A program made the position numbers and the translations under genes. From Nitzschia sp. DOCU1 (lineage: Eukaryota > Bacillariophyta > Bacillariophyceae > Bacillariales > Bacillariaceae), in the NCBI GenBank assembly GCA_951394045.1, contig OX595988.1, positions 1,426,001 through 1,490,000 on the forward strand: 64,000 nucleotides of DNA, given 5' to 3'. The notes beneath the pieces were generated by a model. It worked only from the letters and a program-made list of their open reading frames with translations, was not told the origin of the DNA and made no database searches. Positions 51,943-60,566 of the stretch are shown one piece after another (the stretch's first letter is position 1; the number at the start of each line of letters is the position of its first letter).

Positions 51943-54618
51943 CTACATCTGTACTCTTTGGACGGGTCCATGGTTCAGATAGTATGCATGACAGCAGACT
52001 GTGGTACTGAAGAAAGTATGGCAGCTACAGTGCCATACCGGCCTCCCATTTGTTTCTCGCAGTGGACCTTGCTGCAACAGTACCAACGCAGTTCCCATCT
52101 CAAACAATTCCTGCCGTTTTGAGTGGTCACCGTCCCATTTACCACCAAGTGCTTGTCCCCACTTTGCACGACGATTTGCATCGATGGTAACTCCGACAAA
52201 GTTAACAGCATTTGCAAGAAAAGACGGTTGTTTCACTCCTTCCATTCGATAATAATCATTGTCAGTGAAGCGACTGACTTCCTCCATCAACCGTTTGTCT
52301 CCCGTCAAGGCATGCTTATCAAGTATCCGCAGATCATACTGAAGATAACCGGACCGTGATGAGAGAAGATACACCATTCTTGGAAACTCATTGACTATCA
52401 TTCTTTGAAGCGACTTGCCGAAGGAGCATAGTCCGGCTGTATTCTTGCTTCCTTTCATTGTTAGGTGTTTTCGCTCCAGGGAGTTTGTATTTGGTGTGTC
52501 ACCGGGGTTACCAAACTCATTGTAACGAAAGTGTGAGTGATCAGCAGAGTCGACATAGCTACCTTTGAACACATTTGCCAGACCAAGTTCACCACTTGCC
52601 GTCCATCCTTCCAGGCACAAATCCGTGTACAGTTTCTTCATTTCCTCAGTGGGGCAGCGAGTCATGCAGTTCACATCCCTTGCCGCCACGGTAAGGAAAT
52701 TTCTGTTCCGCGTCCACTTCAAGTACCCAGGAGTTCCCTTTTTGCGCCTACCCGTTTGATCCTTCACCTTCATGGCAATGTGGGCAAAGCATTGTCCATA
52801 TTGTCGAGCTGGAAATACTCGTTTGTAGGCATTCACAAATGCTTGGGCATGGTCAGATATAAGCCCACCCTTGATATCAAACACTTGACCAAAAAGGCGG
52901 CGTATGTAATACTTCAACGTGGCCAGCAGAAGAATGGCGACAAGTTCATTTTCCTCTTTGATTCTTGCAAAGATTAAGGGTAAGAATGTTCGGCGATAGT
53001 CGCTCCCCCGACCGTGTTTTTTAGTTGCCACCAAACCAAAACTCATCAGCTTCCCCTCGGCTGAATCAGCACAATGGGTTGAATCTATGTTTGCCATCAC
53101 TTTCCAATGGTAACGATAGCCGGCAATGAATCCTTGGTACAGCAGATGGATTGTTGAAAAGCATACCATATGCTTTTCCGACATGCCACCCTCGTCATGT
53201 GCACGGACATGGGCAATGAGTGAACCCACATGGTTGTCGCCAATTGGCGGTGTCGACAAGATAACCATGTGGTGCTCGTTGCAATCCTTGACTGAAGTAT
53301 CAGCAATGGTGGGGTTGATCAAGGGAGTGGTTCCACCGGCTGTCAACAATGCGGTAGCAAAATCACGCAAACGCCCTTGATTGCTGAGAGTGGCCAATTC
53401 AGAGTGTGGGCGAACAAGGTATGCATGCGGAACTTTCAAACCATACTGCATTCGAAAGGTTTCAATTTGTGGAAGGTACTTCAGCTCAATACCTGCTGCC
53501 AGTGTGAAGTCTTGCTGCAGGGCGTTTCTCTTGTGGCGCCAATATTCCTGGATTTGCTTTGTGACAATTTCCAAACAAGAGTTTGGAAATAGATTAGTGC
53601 AGTCGTCGCCCAGTTTCTGCAGCAGCAGATTCACCATTTCATCTGGGTTGGGAAGGCGAAACGCTAGGGTGTGAACATTTTTGGAACTGCACGCCACCAT
53701 TGTATCGACAGCCTCTTTCAATATTGGGTTCAACCCCTGCTTTCCTCGGTTTGTCTTCAAGAGATGATCTTTCCACGACGCTAGTTGTCCACAAGAGTGA
53801 CGGGAAAGACGCTGTACACCAACGGGTCCAAGATACATTGCATTTTCATTTTCATTGGTGGTTTCGTCGTTGGATTGCTCGTTGTCATCCTTGTTATCAT
53901 TGTCATCAATGGTAGAGGCAGGCACTGGATAGAAGATACGGGAGCGGAACTTGCAGGTGGATTCATACTTGCAATGAAAATGAATAGCACGGAAGCCGTT
54001 GGTGCTTTTATGCGACGGTTTTATATGTGACCTTTTTGCGTTGGGACCAAGGCCTGGTGCATTGCATAATGCTTGTGCAAGGCTTCCATATTCCTCCACT
54101 GGCACATCATCATACAGAGACTCTTTGATCCGCTTCTTGCCATACTGTGGTTTTTCTCCGCCGAAGACCAAGCCGAATGTTGAATGGTTTGGCACAACCG
54201 GGACAGATGTTGGTTGAGATGGTGCCAGTGCATTATCAAGCTTCTGTTGCATTTCCTGTGTGCAAAAAAGGACCTTTGGGGTAGAGAGAGACTTGGATGA
54301 TGCATGAAGGTACTGTTTGGTGACCTCAAAAAGTGTAGATTGCCGATCCACTATTGATTTGCTTCCAACCTCACTCAATTGGGATGCAGCAAGATGAAAC
54401 AGTTGGGTCTGGGGTGTGGGAACCGTGCCAGTTTGTTGATGATAGGAGATGGAGTCGCTGAGAAAATTCTGGATGGAAGCCGTCTGAACTGATTCTCTTG
54501 TGGGTGTTGGGTACCCAGATGCATCTAAGGCTTGCAGTACCTGGTGGAGACTCTCCCGTGTGGGGCAGATTTCACCACAACCTTTTGCTTTCTTGTTTGC
54601 TTTATCTGGTGGCGCCAT
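51943..54618 (-). CDS. MULE transposase (DDE domain and SWIM zinc finger)
   Basis: An intact intronless 891-aa protein. It cuts the element out and inserts it elsewhere. The N-terminal region (NGFRAIHFHCKYESTCKFRS) may be a MuDR/FAR1-like DNA-binding finger. The RNase-H-fold catalytic core shows a first Asp in MANIDSTHCADSAEGK (near residue 512), a second in GGLISDHAQAFVNAYKRVFP (near 587) and a Glu in NTNSLERKHLTMKG (near 713). GQCFAHIAMKVKD gives the conserved C/H block after the second Asp. A SWIM finger (WHCSCHTFFSTTVCCHAYYL, C-x-C-x7-C-x-H-like) lies near residues 861-880. All catalytic positions are present, so it could be active. It starts at the ATG in GCCACCATGG-like context (MAPPDKANKK). 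Confidence 0.88.
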   Translation of the reverse strand: MAPPDKANKKAKGCGEICPTRESLHQVLQALDASGYPTPTRESVQTASIQNFLSDSISYHQQTGTVPTPQTQLFHLAASQLSEVGSKSIVDRQSTLFEVTKQYLHASSKSLSTPKVLFCTQEMQQKLDNALAPSQPTSVPVVPNHSTFGLVFGGEKPQYGKKRIKESLYDDVPVEEYGSLAQALCNAPGLGPNAKRSHIKPSHKSTNGFRAIHFHCKYESTCKFRSRIFYPVPASTIDDNDNKDDNEQSNDETTNENENAMYLGPVGVQRLSRHSCGQLASWKDHLLKTNRGKQGLNPILKEAVDTMVACSSKNVHTLAFRLPNPDEMVNLLLQKLGDDCTNLFPNSCLEIVTKQIQEYWRHKRNALQQDFTLAAGIELKYLPQIETFRMQYGLKVPHAYLVRPHSELATLSNQGRLRDFATALLTAGGTTPLINPTIADTSVKDCNEHHMVILSTPPIGDNHVGSLIAHVRAHDEGGMSEKHMVCFSTIHLLYQGFIAGYRYHWKVMANIDSTHCADSAEGKLMSFGLVATKKHGRGSDYRRTFLPLIFARIKEENELVAILLLATLKYYIRRLFGQVFDIKGGLISDHAQAFVNAYKRVFPARQYGQCFAHIAMKVKDQTGRRKKGTPGYLKWTRNRNFLTVAARDVNCMTRCPTEEMKKLYTDLCLEGWTASGELGLANVFKGSYVDSADHSHFRYNEFGNPGDTPNTNSLERKHLTMKGSKNTAGLCSFGKSLQRMIVNEFPRMVYLLSSRSGYLQYDLRILDKHALTGDKRLMEEVSRFTDNDYYRMEGVKQPSFLANAVNFVGVTIDANRRAKWGQALGGKWDGDHSKRQELFEMGTALVLLQQGPLRETNGRPVWHCSCHTFFSTTVCCHAYYLNHGPVQRVQM

Positions 54619-55095
54619 GGTTGTTGAATAGTTACATTACAATGGCAATAGCGGATGCAATTCTGGCAAGGATTTTGGCAAAGATTATTGGCGGGAAAGA
54701 AATTGATGTCGGCGGCAAGTGTTGACATACCACTCGTTAACACGACTGTTGGGCAAAAATTTGGGAACGGAGTGATTGTTTAGTAAATGGGGCTAGATTG
54801 AGATTGACAAAGAAGATGTGTGTTATCTAAGTAATTGGATTGGAACATGGTTGAATGGAGCCGTTGATGTGACCGATAGTGGTTGACTTCATGTTGAAGG
54901 CCTTCCAAGTTTCAATTACTATGAGGCAAAATCATTCAAACTATGACGTACTATGTAGACATGAAAGTGGATCTACAATTGAACTAATATGAAGGCCAAA
55001 TTTTGGTACGCCAACATATCTTCATGAATGTAGATGTTCACCATTTGAACAACTCCATTCAAACCTGAACAGAATGATCCAAAAGCCAATGATTC
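54619..55095. other. internal transposon spacer
   Basis: 477 bp between the divergent transposase and the 282-aa gene, AT-rich, with no ORF of note. It presumably contains their promoters. The GAGGTGGCGACAAC motif was not seen here. Confidence 0.4.
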
Positions 55096-56000
55096 ATGAA
55101 AGTAGGTCTAATGGTCCATGAATGCCCAGAAAGAATGCGCAAAATCTGGTGCAGATTCATTTTTTGGCAGTTTTGTCATTCACCGGTCCATACCAACAGC
55201 AGCACCATGAAGGAATTCTACCCACTGTGGCATGAAGCCACCATTGCTCAGTTGATTTCAAGGGGATCTATGGAAGTAGGCAGTGATGAGATTGGTGATT
55301 ACTTTAAACTGACAGAGCATGGTTTGGCAGAAAGCAAACGAGTACTCGAAGACGTCTACAGATGTAAGTTGTAACTGGCACCAACACTATTTGAGATGAG
55401 AATTTCTGTGTTGTGGCAGCATGTCGCTCAAAGTACTGTTTTGTTGCAGCTGGCTTTAAAATTAAGGGTGATGAACATGAGTGGATCCTTCGCCGTTCAA
55501 AGAGGAATGCAAAAGAAAGACGATTTTTCAGGTGTGACTCGCATGCTCGTCCAGCCTCCAAGTGGTTCGACTACCCGACCACTCCTTTGGAAGAAGCGAG
55601 GAAGATACCTAATACTGTTAAGTTTGAGGATGACAGTAACATGGCTATCCCCCAATTTGGAAAGGAGTGCAAGATTCGAGGGGTGGGTCTGGACTACAAA
55701 GTGAGAATCATGATTGCACGTCCCTATGGTCCACGTGAAGACATCACCGATATTGTATTCCATGCTCCATCGGGAATGTGGTACAATGCAAACATATGCA
55801 GGGCCATGGATAGGAATCTGCTGTGGGGAAGTCAAGGCCCTGATGGTGTGCCACTGGTGGGAGTGGATGAAGGAAACAAGGATGATGATGACGAGGATGA
55901 GGACGATGATAAAACCAAGGAAATTACTACTTGTGACGAGGAGGCACAGGAAAAGGGGGGTCAAGATGCCCCTTTCATGGAATGGGAATTGAGGATGTAA
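55096..56000 (+). CDS. 282-aa unrecognised two-exon gene of the MULE element
   Basis: Exons 55096-55363 and 55420-56000 join in phase 1 across a 56-bp GT-AG intron (LEDVYR|SCRSKYCFVAAG). I do not recognise the family. The first part (KEFYPLWHEATIAQLISRGS; IGDYFKLTEHGLAESKRVLE) looks helical and winged-helix-like. The second has a Cys/His/aromatic cluster (CRSKYCFVAAGFKIKG; RRSKRNAKERRFFRCDSHAR) recalling WRKY/FLYWCH-type zinc-binding DNA-binding folds, but the ligands do not fit cleanly. The C-terminus is acidic (DDDDEDEDDDK). The true start may be a later ATG (TMKEFYPLW). The gene lies 216 bp inside the right TIR. Confidence 0.6.
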
Positions 56001-56215
56001 TGGAGATGGGTGGTTATGGCTGCCCATAAAAAAGTGCAGGAAATTGCAAATTTCGAGTCGATCTGGGTAGGAGGGAGATGCAAATGGAGGCTGAAAACGA
56101 GCGGTCTTGCTGGGTCGTGTTGGAGTCACGGTGTTGGGTAATGGATCATCGTTCGAATCACGAACGGTGACGTTTTTATTTTCGTGTCGTAGGTCATAGA
56201 GAATACGTTAAATAG

Positions 56216-56252
56216 CTTACAGCTCAGATGACCCTTTCTTATGGCTTAGATA
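56216..56252 (-). repeat. right terminal inverted repeat
   Basis: The reverse complement of the left TIR: positions 56216-56237 match 46978-46999 exactly, and 56238-56252 is a diverged copy of the outer part. Confidence 0.75.
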
Positions 56253-56261
56253 TATTAGGGG
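56253..56261. repeat. candidate target-site duplication, right copy
   Basis: TATTAGGGG, one mismatch from the left copy at 46954-46962. It lies 170 bp upstream of the EHD gene start, so the element sits in that gene's promoter region. Confidence 0.55.
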
Positions 56262-56430
56262 TGCGTTTTTCGGCTTGCAACATCAACCGCGCGGCTATGG
56301 CCGATTTTCGGATAGTGAAGTGGTGACTATCTTTTGCTTGTTATCACGGGCATGTTAACCATCGTCGACTAAGGAAAGAAGTAAGGTACCAACGCATCGA
56401 ACAAAGAGCAACTCGGGTGCAGGATCAAGT

Positions 56431-58154
56431 ATGAAAGGAATTATAATCGCAATCGTTTTCTTTGAGTCAGTCACAAAGTCTAGCGGAGGATTGTGGGGAA
56501 TTCGAAACTCACCTCGACCTTCCAACCCATGCATATTTTGCCGGGGTGGCTACTTTCCCCCTTCCAATTACGAGCAATCAGGAGACAACACAAATTATGG
56601 AGGCTACCCGTCACATGATACCCCTCCACCGGACCTCCCGTCGTATGGCGACGACGATCCATTGTTTTCCCAGGGTCCTCCGCCACCTGCCCATAATCTC
56701 CACCCCCAACTACACGAACAACAACCGCCACCACCGCCACCAATGCACCACCACGAGCCACCGCCTCTTCCTCCAGGATATGGGGACGCTACGGGTGGAA
56801 TGCCTCCACCCCCAGCCTATCCCGGTGACTCTTTGTTTCAAGAGCCTGACGACGAGCCAGACATGATGACCGATTTTGCTGCTGACACAACACAGGACAC
56901 GTCGGGGATGGACTTGTCGTCGTTTGACAAAGAGTATATCTTGAAAGGACTGGCACGACTATACCGAAAAAAGATTCTGCCGTTGGAATTATCGTCTAGG
57001 TATGGCCACTTTCATTCGCCACCGCTTTCTCCATCGGATTTTGTCGCACCCCCGATGGTCCTGTTGTTGGGGCAGTATAGGTAAGACCATTGGCGGGAGG
57101 CATCATGAAATCATACAATCCATTCGCCAACTCATTTCTATTTATATTGTGAAGTGTGGGAAAGACTTCCTTCATCAAATATCTGGTAGGGCGTGATTTT
57201 CCGGGTATTCGCGTAGGCCCAGAGCCAACCACGGATCGATTTACTGCTATCTTGGGCGGGCCCAATGATAAGATCATTCCAGGAGCTGCATTGTGCTCTC
57301 AGCAAGATCGACCTTTCACAGGCCTGAGTCCGTTTGGTAACAACTTTCTGTCTCGGTTGGAAGGAGTGGAACTGGATTCGCCGATATTATTCAATGTTAC
57401 TCTTGTGGACACACCCGGAATCCTTTCCGGCCAAAAGCAGAGATCGAGAAATTACGACTACGAAAGTGTAATGAAGTGGTTTGGGGAGCGAGCGGATTTG
57501 ATCATTGTGATGTTTGACGCTCACAAACTAGATATCTCCGACGAACTCAAGCGAGTGATGGAGCTCTTGATTCCTCATCTGGACAAGATTCGTATTGTCC
57601 TTAACAAAGCTGACAGCGTCTCTACTCAGCAACTCATGCGGGTTTATGGTGCTCTTATGTGGTCTCTGGGGAAAGTTATGAATACACCGGAAGTGTGTCG
57701 GGTCTACATGGGATCATTTTGGGATGCCCCTCTGCAGAACACGGAGCAGGCAGAACTATTGCAAAGAGAAGAAATGGATCTTCTGCAAGATATTATGCGT
57801 CTACCCCAACAAGCCGTAATGCGGCGCATCAATGAACTGGTGAAGCGGGCGCGTAGCGTCAAGGTACACGCCTACATTATTCACTATCTCCGGAAACAAC
57901 TTCCGTACACCTTCGGCAAGCGAGACAAGCAACGGCGGCTCATTGGCCGACTCGAATCGGAGTTCACTGCAGCTGCAAGAAGATATGGCCTGCCCAAGGG
58001 CGACTTTCCAGACGTCGCTCCTTTCCGCCAAGCTCTGCTAGAAATCAAAGACCTTAGCGAATTCCCCAAGCTCGACAAGCGGTTAGTGCGTGAAATGGAC
58101 AAGGTGTTCTCGGTGGACATCCCAGACCTGCTGGAGAAAGCTAAGAATCACTAG
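56431..58154 (+). CDS. EHD-family dynamin-like GTPase without EH domain
   Basis: Exons 56431-57080 and 57155-58154 join in phase 2 exactly at the P-loop (LLLGQY|SVGKTSFIKYLVG) to give 549 aa. EHD proteins bind and remodel endosomal membranes. The N-terminus is hydrophobic (MKGIIIAIVFFESV), then about 110 residues rich in Pro/His/Gly. The EHD N-terminal block is YILKGLARLYRKKILPLELS followed by FHSPPLSPSDF. G motifs: GQYSVGKTS, FPGIRVGPEPTTDRF, VDTPGILSGQKQR and LNKADSV. The helical region ends VREMDKVFSVDIPDLLEK. The calcium-binding EH domain, C-terminal in animals and N-terminal in plants, is absent from both ends. The transposon is inserted just upstream and may affect its promoter. Confidence 0.88.
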
Positions 58155-58348
58155 TGTTTCTATTGCTGCAAGTCATTGTAGTGGCATCATCGTCAATTCA
58201 TCTTATGATACACTCTCATCGCTGGAGGAGCGCTGGCTACTGTAGTCAGAGAAGTCGATGGAGTCAAATCTAGGAATGTAAATGGAAAAATACAATAATA
58301 ATTTTCAACTCTCATTCGTTATCTCTATACCACACGATGATCAAGATT

Positions 58349-58726
58349 TTACTTTTCGGGCTTGGGTAAGGGGGAGGCAGGTGCATCGGATATCGAGAAC
58401 TCAGCAGGCTTTGTCATGGTATGAACTTCGTAGATGATTGGCTTTCGGTTGATGTCGGAAGCTCGGGACTTGCGCGGGCGCTTCGCCTTGGCCCATCGTG
58501 CAGCCTTGTCCTGGACGTGCTTGGCAAAGAGGATACTGCGGAACGAATTGAAAGGTAGTTGTGAGTATTCATAAATAGCAAAAAGAGTTCTTCGCAGTGA
58601 CTTTTCATGCAAAAATCATCGAAAACGACGACTGACTCACGTGTTGCTTTCCCGGACGCCGAACATTTGAGGCGCAAAGGCCGCACTAGATACCAACAAG
58701 GTAAGCAGGAAAAGGATGGACTTCAT
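58349..58726 (-). CDS. small plastid-targeted basic protein, unknown
   Basis: Exons 58641-58726 and 58349-58535 join in phase 2 (GVRESN|TILFAKHVQDKAARW) to give 90 aa. The N-terminus is a signal peptide (MKSILFLLTLLVSS) followed by AAFAPQM, the AFAP plastid-import motif. The mature part is short and basic (DKAARWAKAKRPRKSRASDI, then NRKPIIYEVHTMTKP) with a Pro/Ala-rich end. I do not recognise the family. Size and charge would suit a plastid ribosomal or nucleic-acid-associated protein, but no motif confirms that. Confidence 0.65.
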
Positions 58727-59242
58727 GGTTGTTCTTGATGTGTCTTTAGAGCTACTTCCTTCTTTCGATGGGTCGGCAATCAATCCGGTCACGTTCCAGG
58801 GGAAAGATCGATGGTAAGAGCAACAAAGAGCGGTTGCGTTTGTTGTCAAAAACGACGATGGCGGTGGGCTTTGAGTGATGTGTTGACGTTGGGCGACTGG
58901 AAATGTCCAAGTAACGGCACTTCATAGTACTAAGAACAGACAGACAGGGGGTAACGAATGGAGTAATAACCTATTGCCGCCTGTGGCCACCCTTCGTTGC
59001 GCGCCGTAGATTTTTACGCTAGATTTTTACGGGGGGTAAAAGTACGTCAGTTACCGCCGCCAGTCATTCAAACCTCGCCGCCCATCATCATCGTCGTTGG
59101 AGAAGAGACGGCCTTTGGAAGTGCCAAGTGGATACACATCATCAGCTAACCGTTCTCTTGGTCAACTTTTGGGTCAAGAAGACATCGTCGTTGCATACCT
59201 TTGCAGCAATTTAACGAATTCGAAAGCCCACTTCTTGTCAAC
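58727..59242. promoter_or_regulatory. divergent promoter region of two plastid-protein genes
   Basis: A 516-bp head-to-head gap. It contains a 12-bp direct repeat TAGATTTTTACG at 59007 and 59020, followed by TACGTCAG near 59043, a CRE-like half site. The two flanking genes both encode plastid proteins and might share control. Confidence 0.3.
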
Positions 59243-60464
59243 ATGCATTTCAATAAAGGAGCTATTGCTTTCTGGTGTCTGTCGGTTGGAGGGGCTTCTG
59301 CCTTCACGCCGTCAGGTGAGTTAATTCGCCTCCAGGATTTTTCCGATTTTGTTCTCTGAAATGCTCACGAGTCGGTACGTGCCGTCTGTAGCCAAAAGCG
59401 TTGCATTCGTCGGTCGCACTTCGTCCATTGCAACCTCTGGTACACATGCAGCGGGTTGTGTCTGCCCTGCTTGTGTTTCTCTCCACACTGCTGGGTGTCA
59501 ATGTGCAGCCTGCAGCCGCACACACTCGTCTGCTTGTGGATGCCCCGGCTGTCGCTCGGGAACTGCCCTCTTCGCTGATGTTGCCGAAGAAGTTCCTGCT
59601 GAAGTCGAAGCTATGGATGGTGTGGAATCGTCCGAAGAAGCTCACAATGTAGAACGCCCTGCTAGGTCCTCTCTTAAGAAGAAACGGGGACCCAAGGGAA
59701 AGGAGCTTTCAGAGTTCGAAGTTGGAACAATGGTGAAGGGATCAGTTCGCTCCATTACTAGCTATGGTGCTTTCGTTGATATTGGTGCCACCACTGATGG
59801 TCTTCTGCACATCTCCCAGCTCTCGGCCGAATATGTTGGAAACGTCAATGAAGTCCTTACCGCTGGACAGGAGGTAGAAGTTCGCATCATTTCGATCGAC
59901 ACTGATAAGGGACAAGTGGCCCTCAGTCTGATGACAAACGAAGAAGCAGAAGCTAGCCAGGCTGCTTCGAGACAAAAGCGGGATAATCGGCCCCAGCGAC
60001 AAAGCCGCCGAGACGATACTGCAGTGTTGGCTAGTTTGGTGAAAAACGGATGGGATACATCTGCATTTGTAGAGGGAACTGTCGTCAATACCGCGGACTT
60101 TGGTTGTTTTGTTCGGGTTGATGCCAGTTCGCTGAATAGTGAGTGCGAAGGAGATCTGGAGGGTTTGGTACATATTTCCGCCCTTGCATCAGGCCGTGTT
60201 AACTCCGTCGGTGATGTCGTCAAGGTGGACGACAAGGTCCAAGTTCGTGTGAAGGGTATCAACGGAAACAAGGTTGCTTTGACGATGCTATCGGTTGAAG
60301 ACGAGGATTCTAAGGCCGAAGAGCGCTCGGGTCCTGGCGGTAGCGGTGGCTCTTTTACTCCTATGGGTGAAGGTGCAAAGGATTGGCAGGAGTCCCTCCA
60401 AAAATTGGGGGAGAAGATGCCCGTTTTCAAGAATGGACCAGTTGTCGAAAACAGGCGAGCGTAA
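59243..60464 (+). CDS. plastid protein with two S1 RNA-binding domains and Cys-rich N-terminus
   Basis: Exons 59243-59315 and 59392-60464 join in phase 1 (SAFTPS|AKSVAFVG) to give 381 aa. Exon 1 supplies a presequence ending GGASAFTPS, the ASAFxP plastid motif. Next come three 13-residue repeats of the form H-x3-C-x-C-x2-C (HAAGCVCPAC, HTAGCQCAAC, HSSACGCPGC), a likely metal site. S1 domain 1 is VGTMVKGSVRSITSYGAFVD, then DGLLHISQLS. S1 domain 2 is VEGTVVNTADFGCFVRVD, then GLVHISALASGRV. The pair resembles the S1 part of the algal plastid PETs/PSRP-7 precursor, but there is no EF-Ts domain. A role in plastid translation is inferred. Confidence 0.85.
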
Positions 60465-60566
60465 CTTGAGAACCGTTCCGGATGAAATGTACTACATATG
60501 AATGAAATATCCAGATATCCAACGACAAGAATGGGCTCTCGCTGTGCGCCGCATTCTCAGGCTAGT

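Larger units (their letters stand above)
46963..56252. mobile_element. Mutator-like (MULE) DNA transposon, about 9.3 kb, multi-gene
   Basis: The element is bounded by imperfect terminal inverted repeats and a 9-bp candidate target-site duplication with one mismatch. Inside, left to right: a 183-bp tandem array, an acidic ORF (-), a 106-bp tandem array, a 772-aa ORF (+), the transposase (-), and a two-exon 282-aa gene (+). The transposase and the 772-aa ORF converge with 25 bp between them, and both are open from end to end. The near-perfect inner TIRs and intact frames suggest a recent insertion. Whether the accessory genes always travel with this transposase is inferred from their position inside the TIRs. 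Confidence 0.75.
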
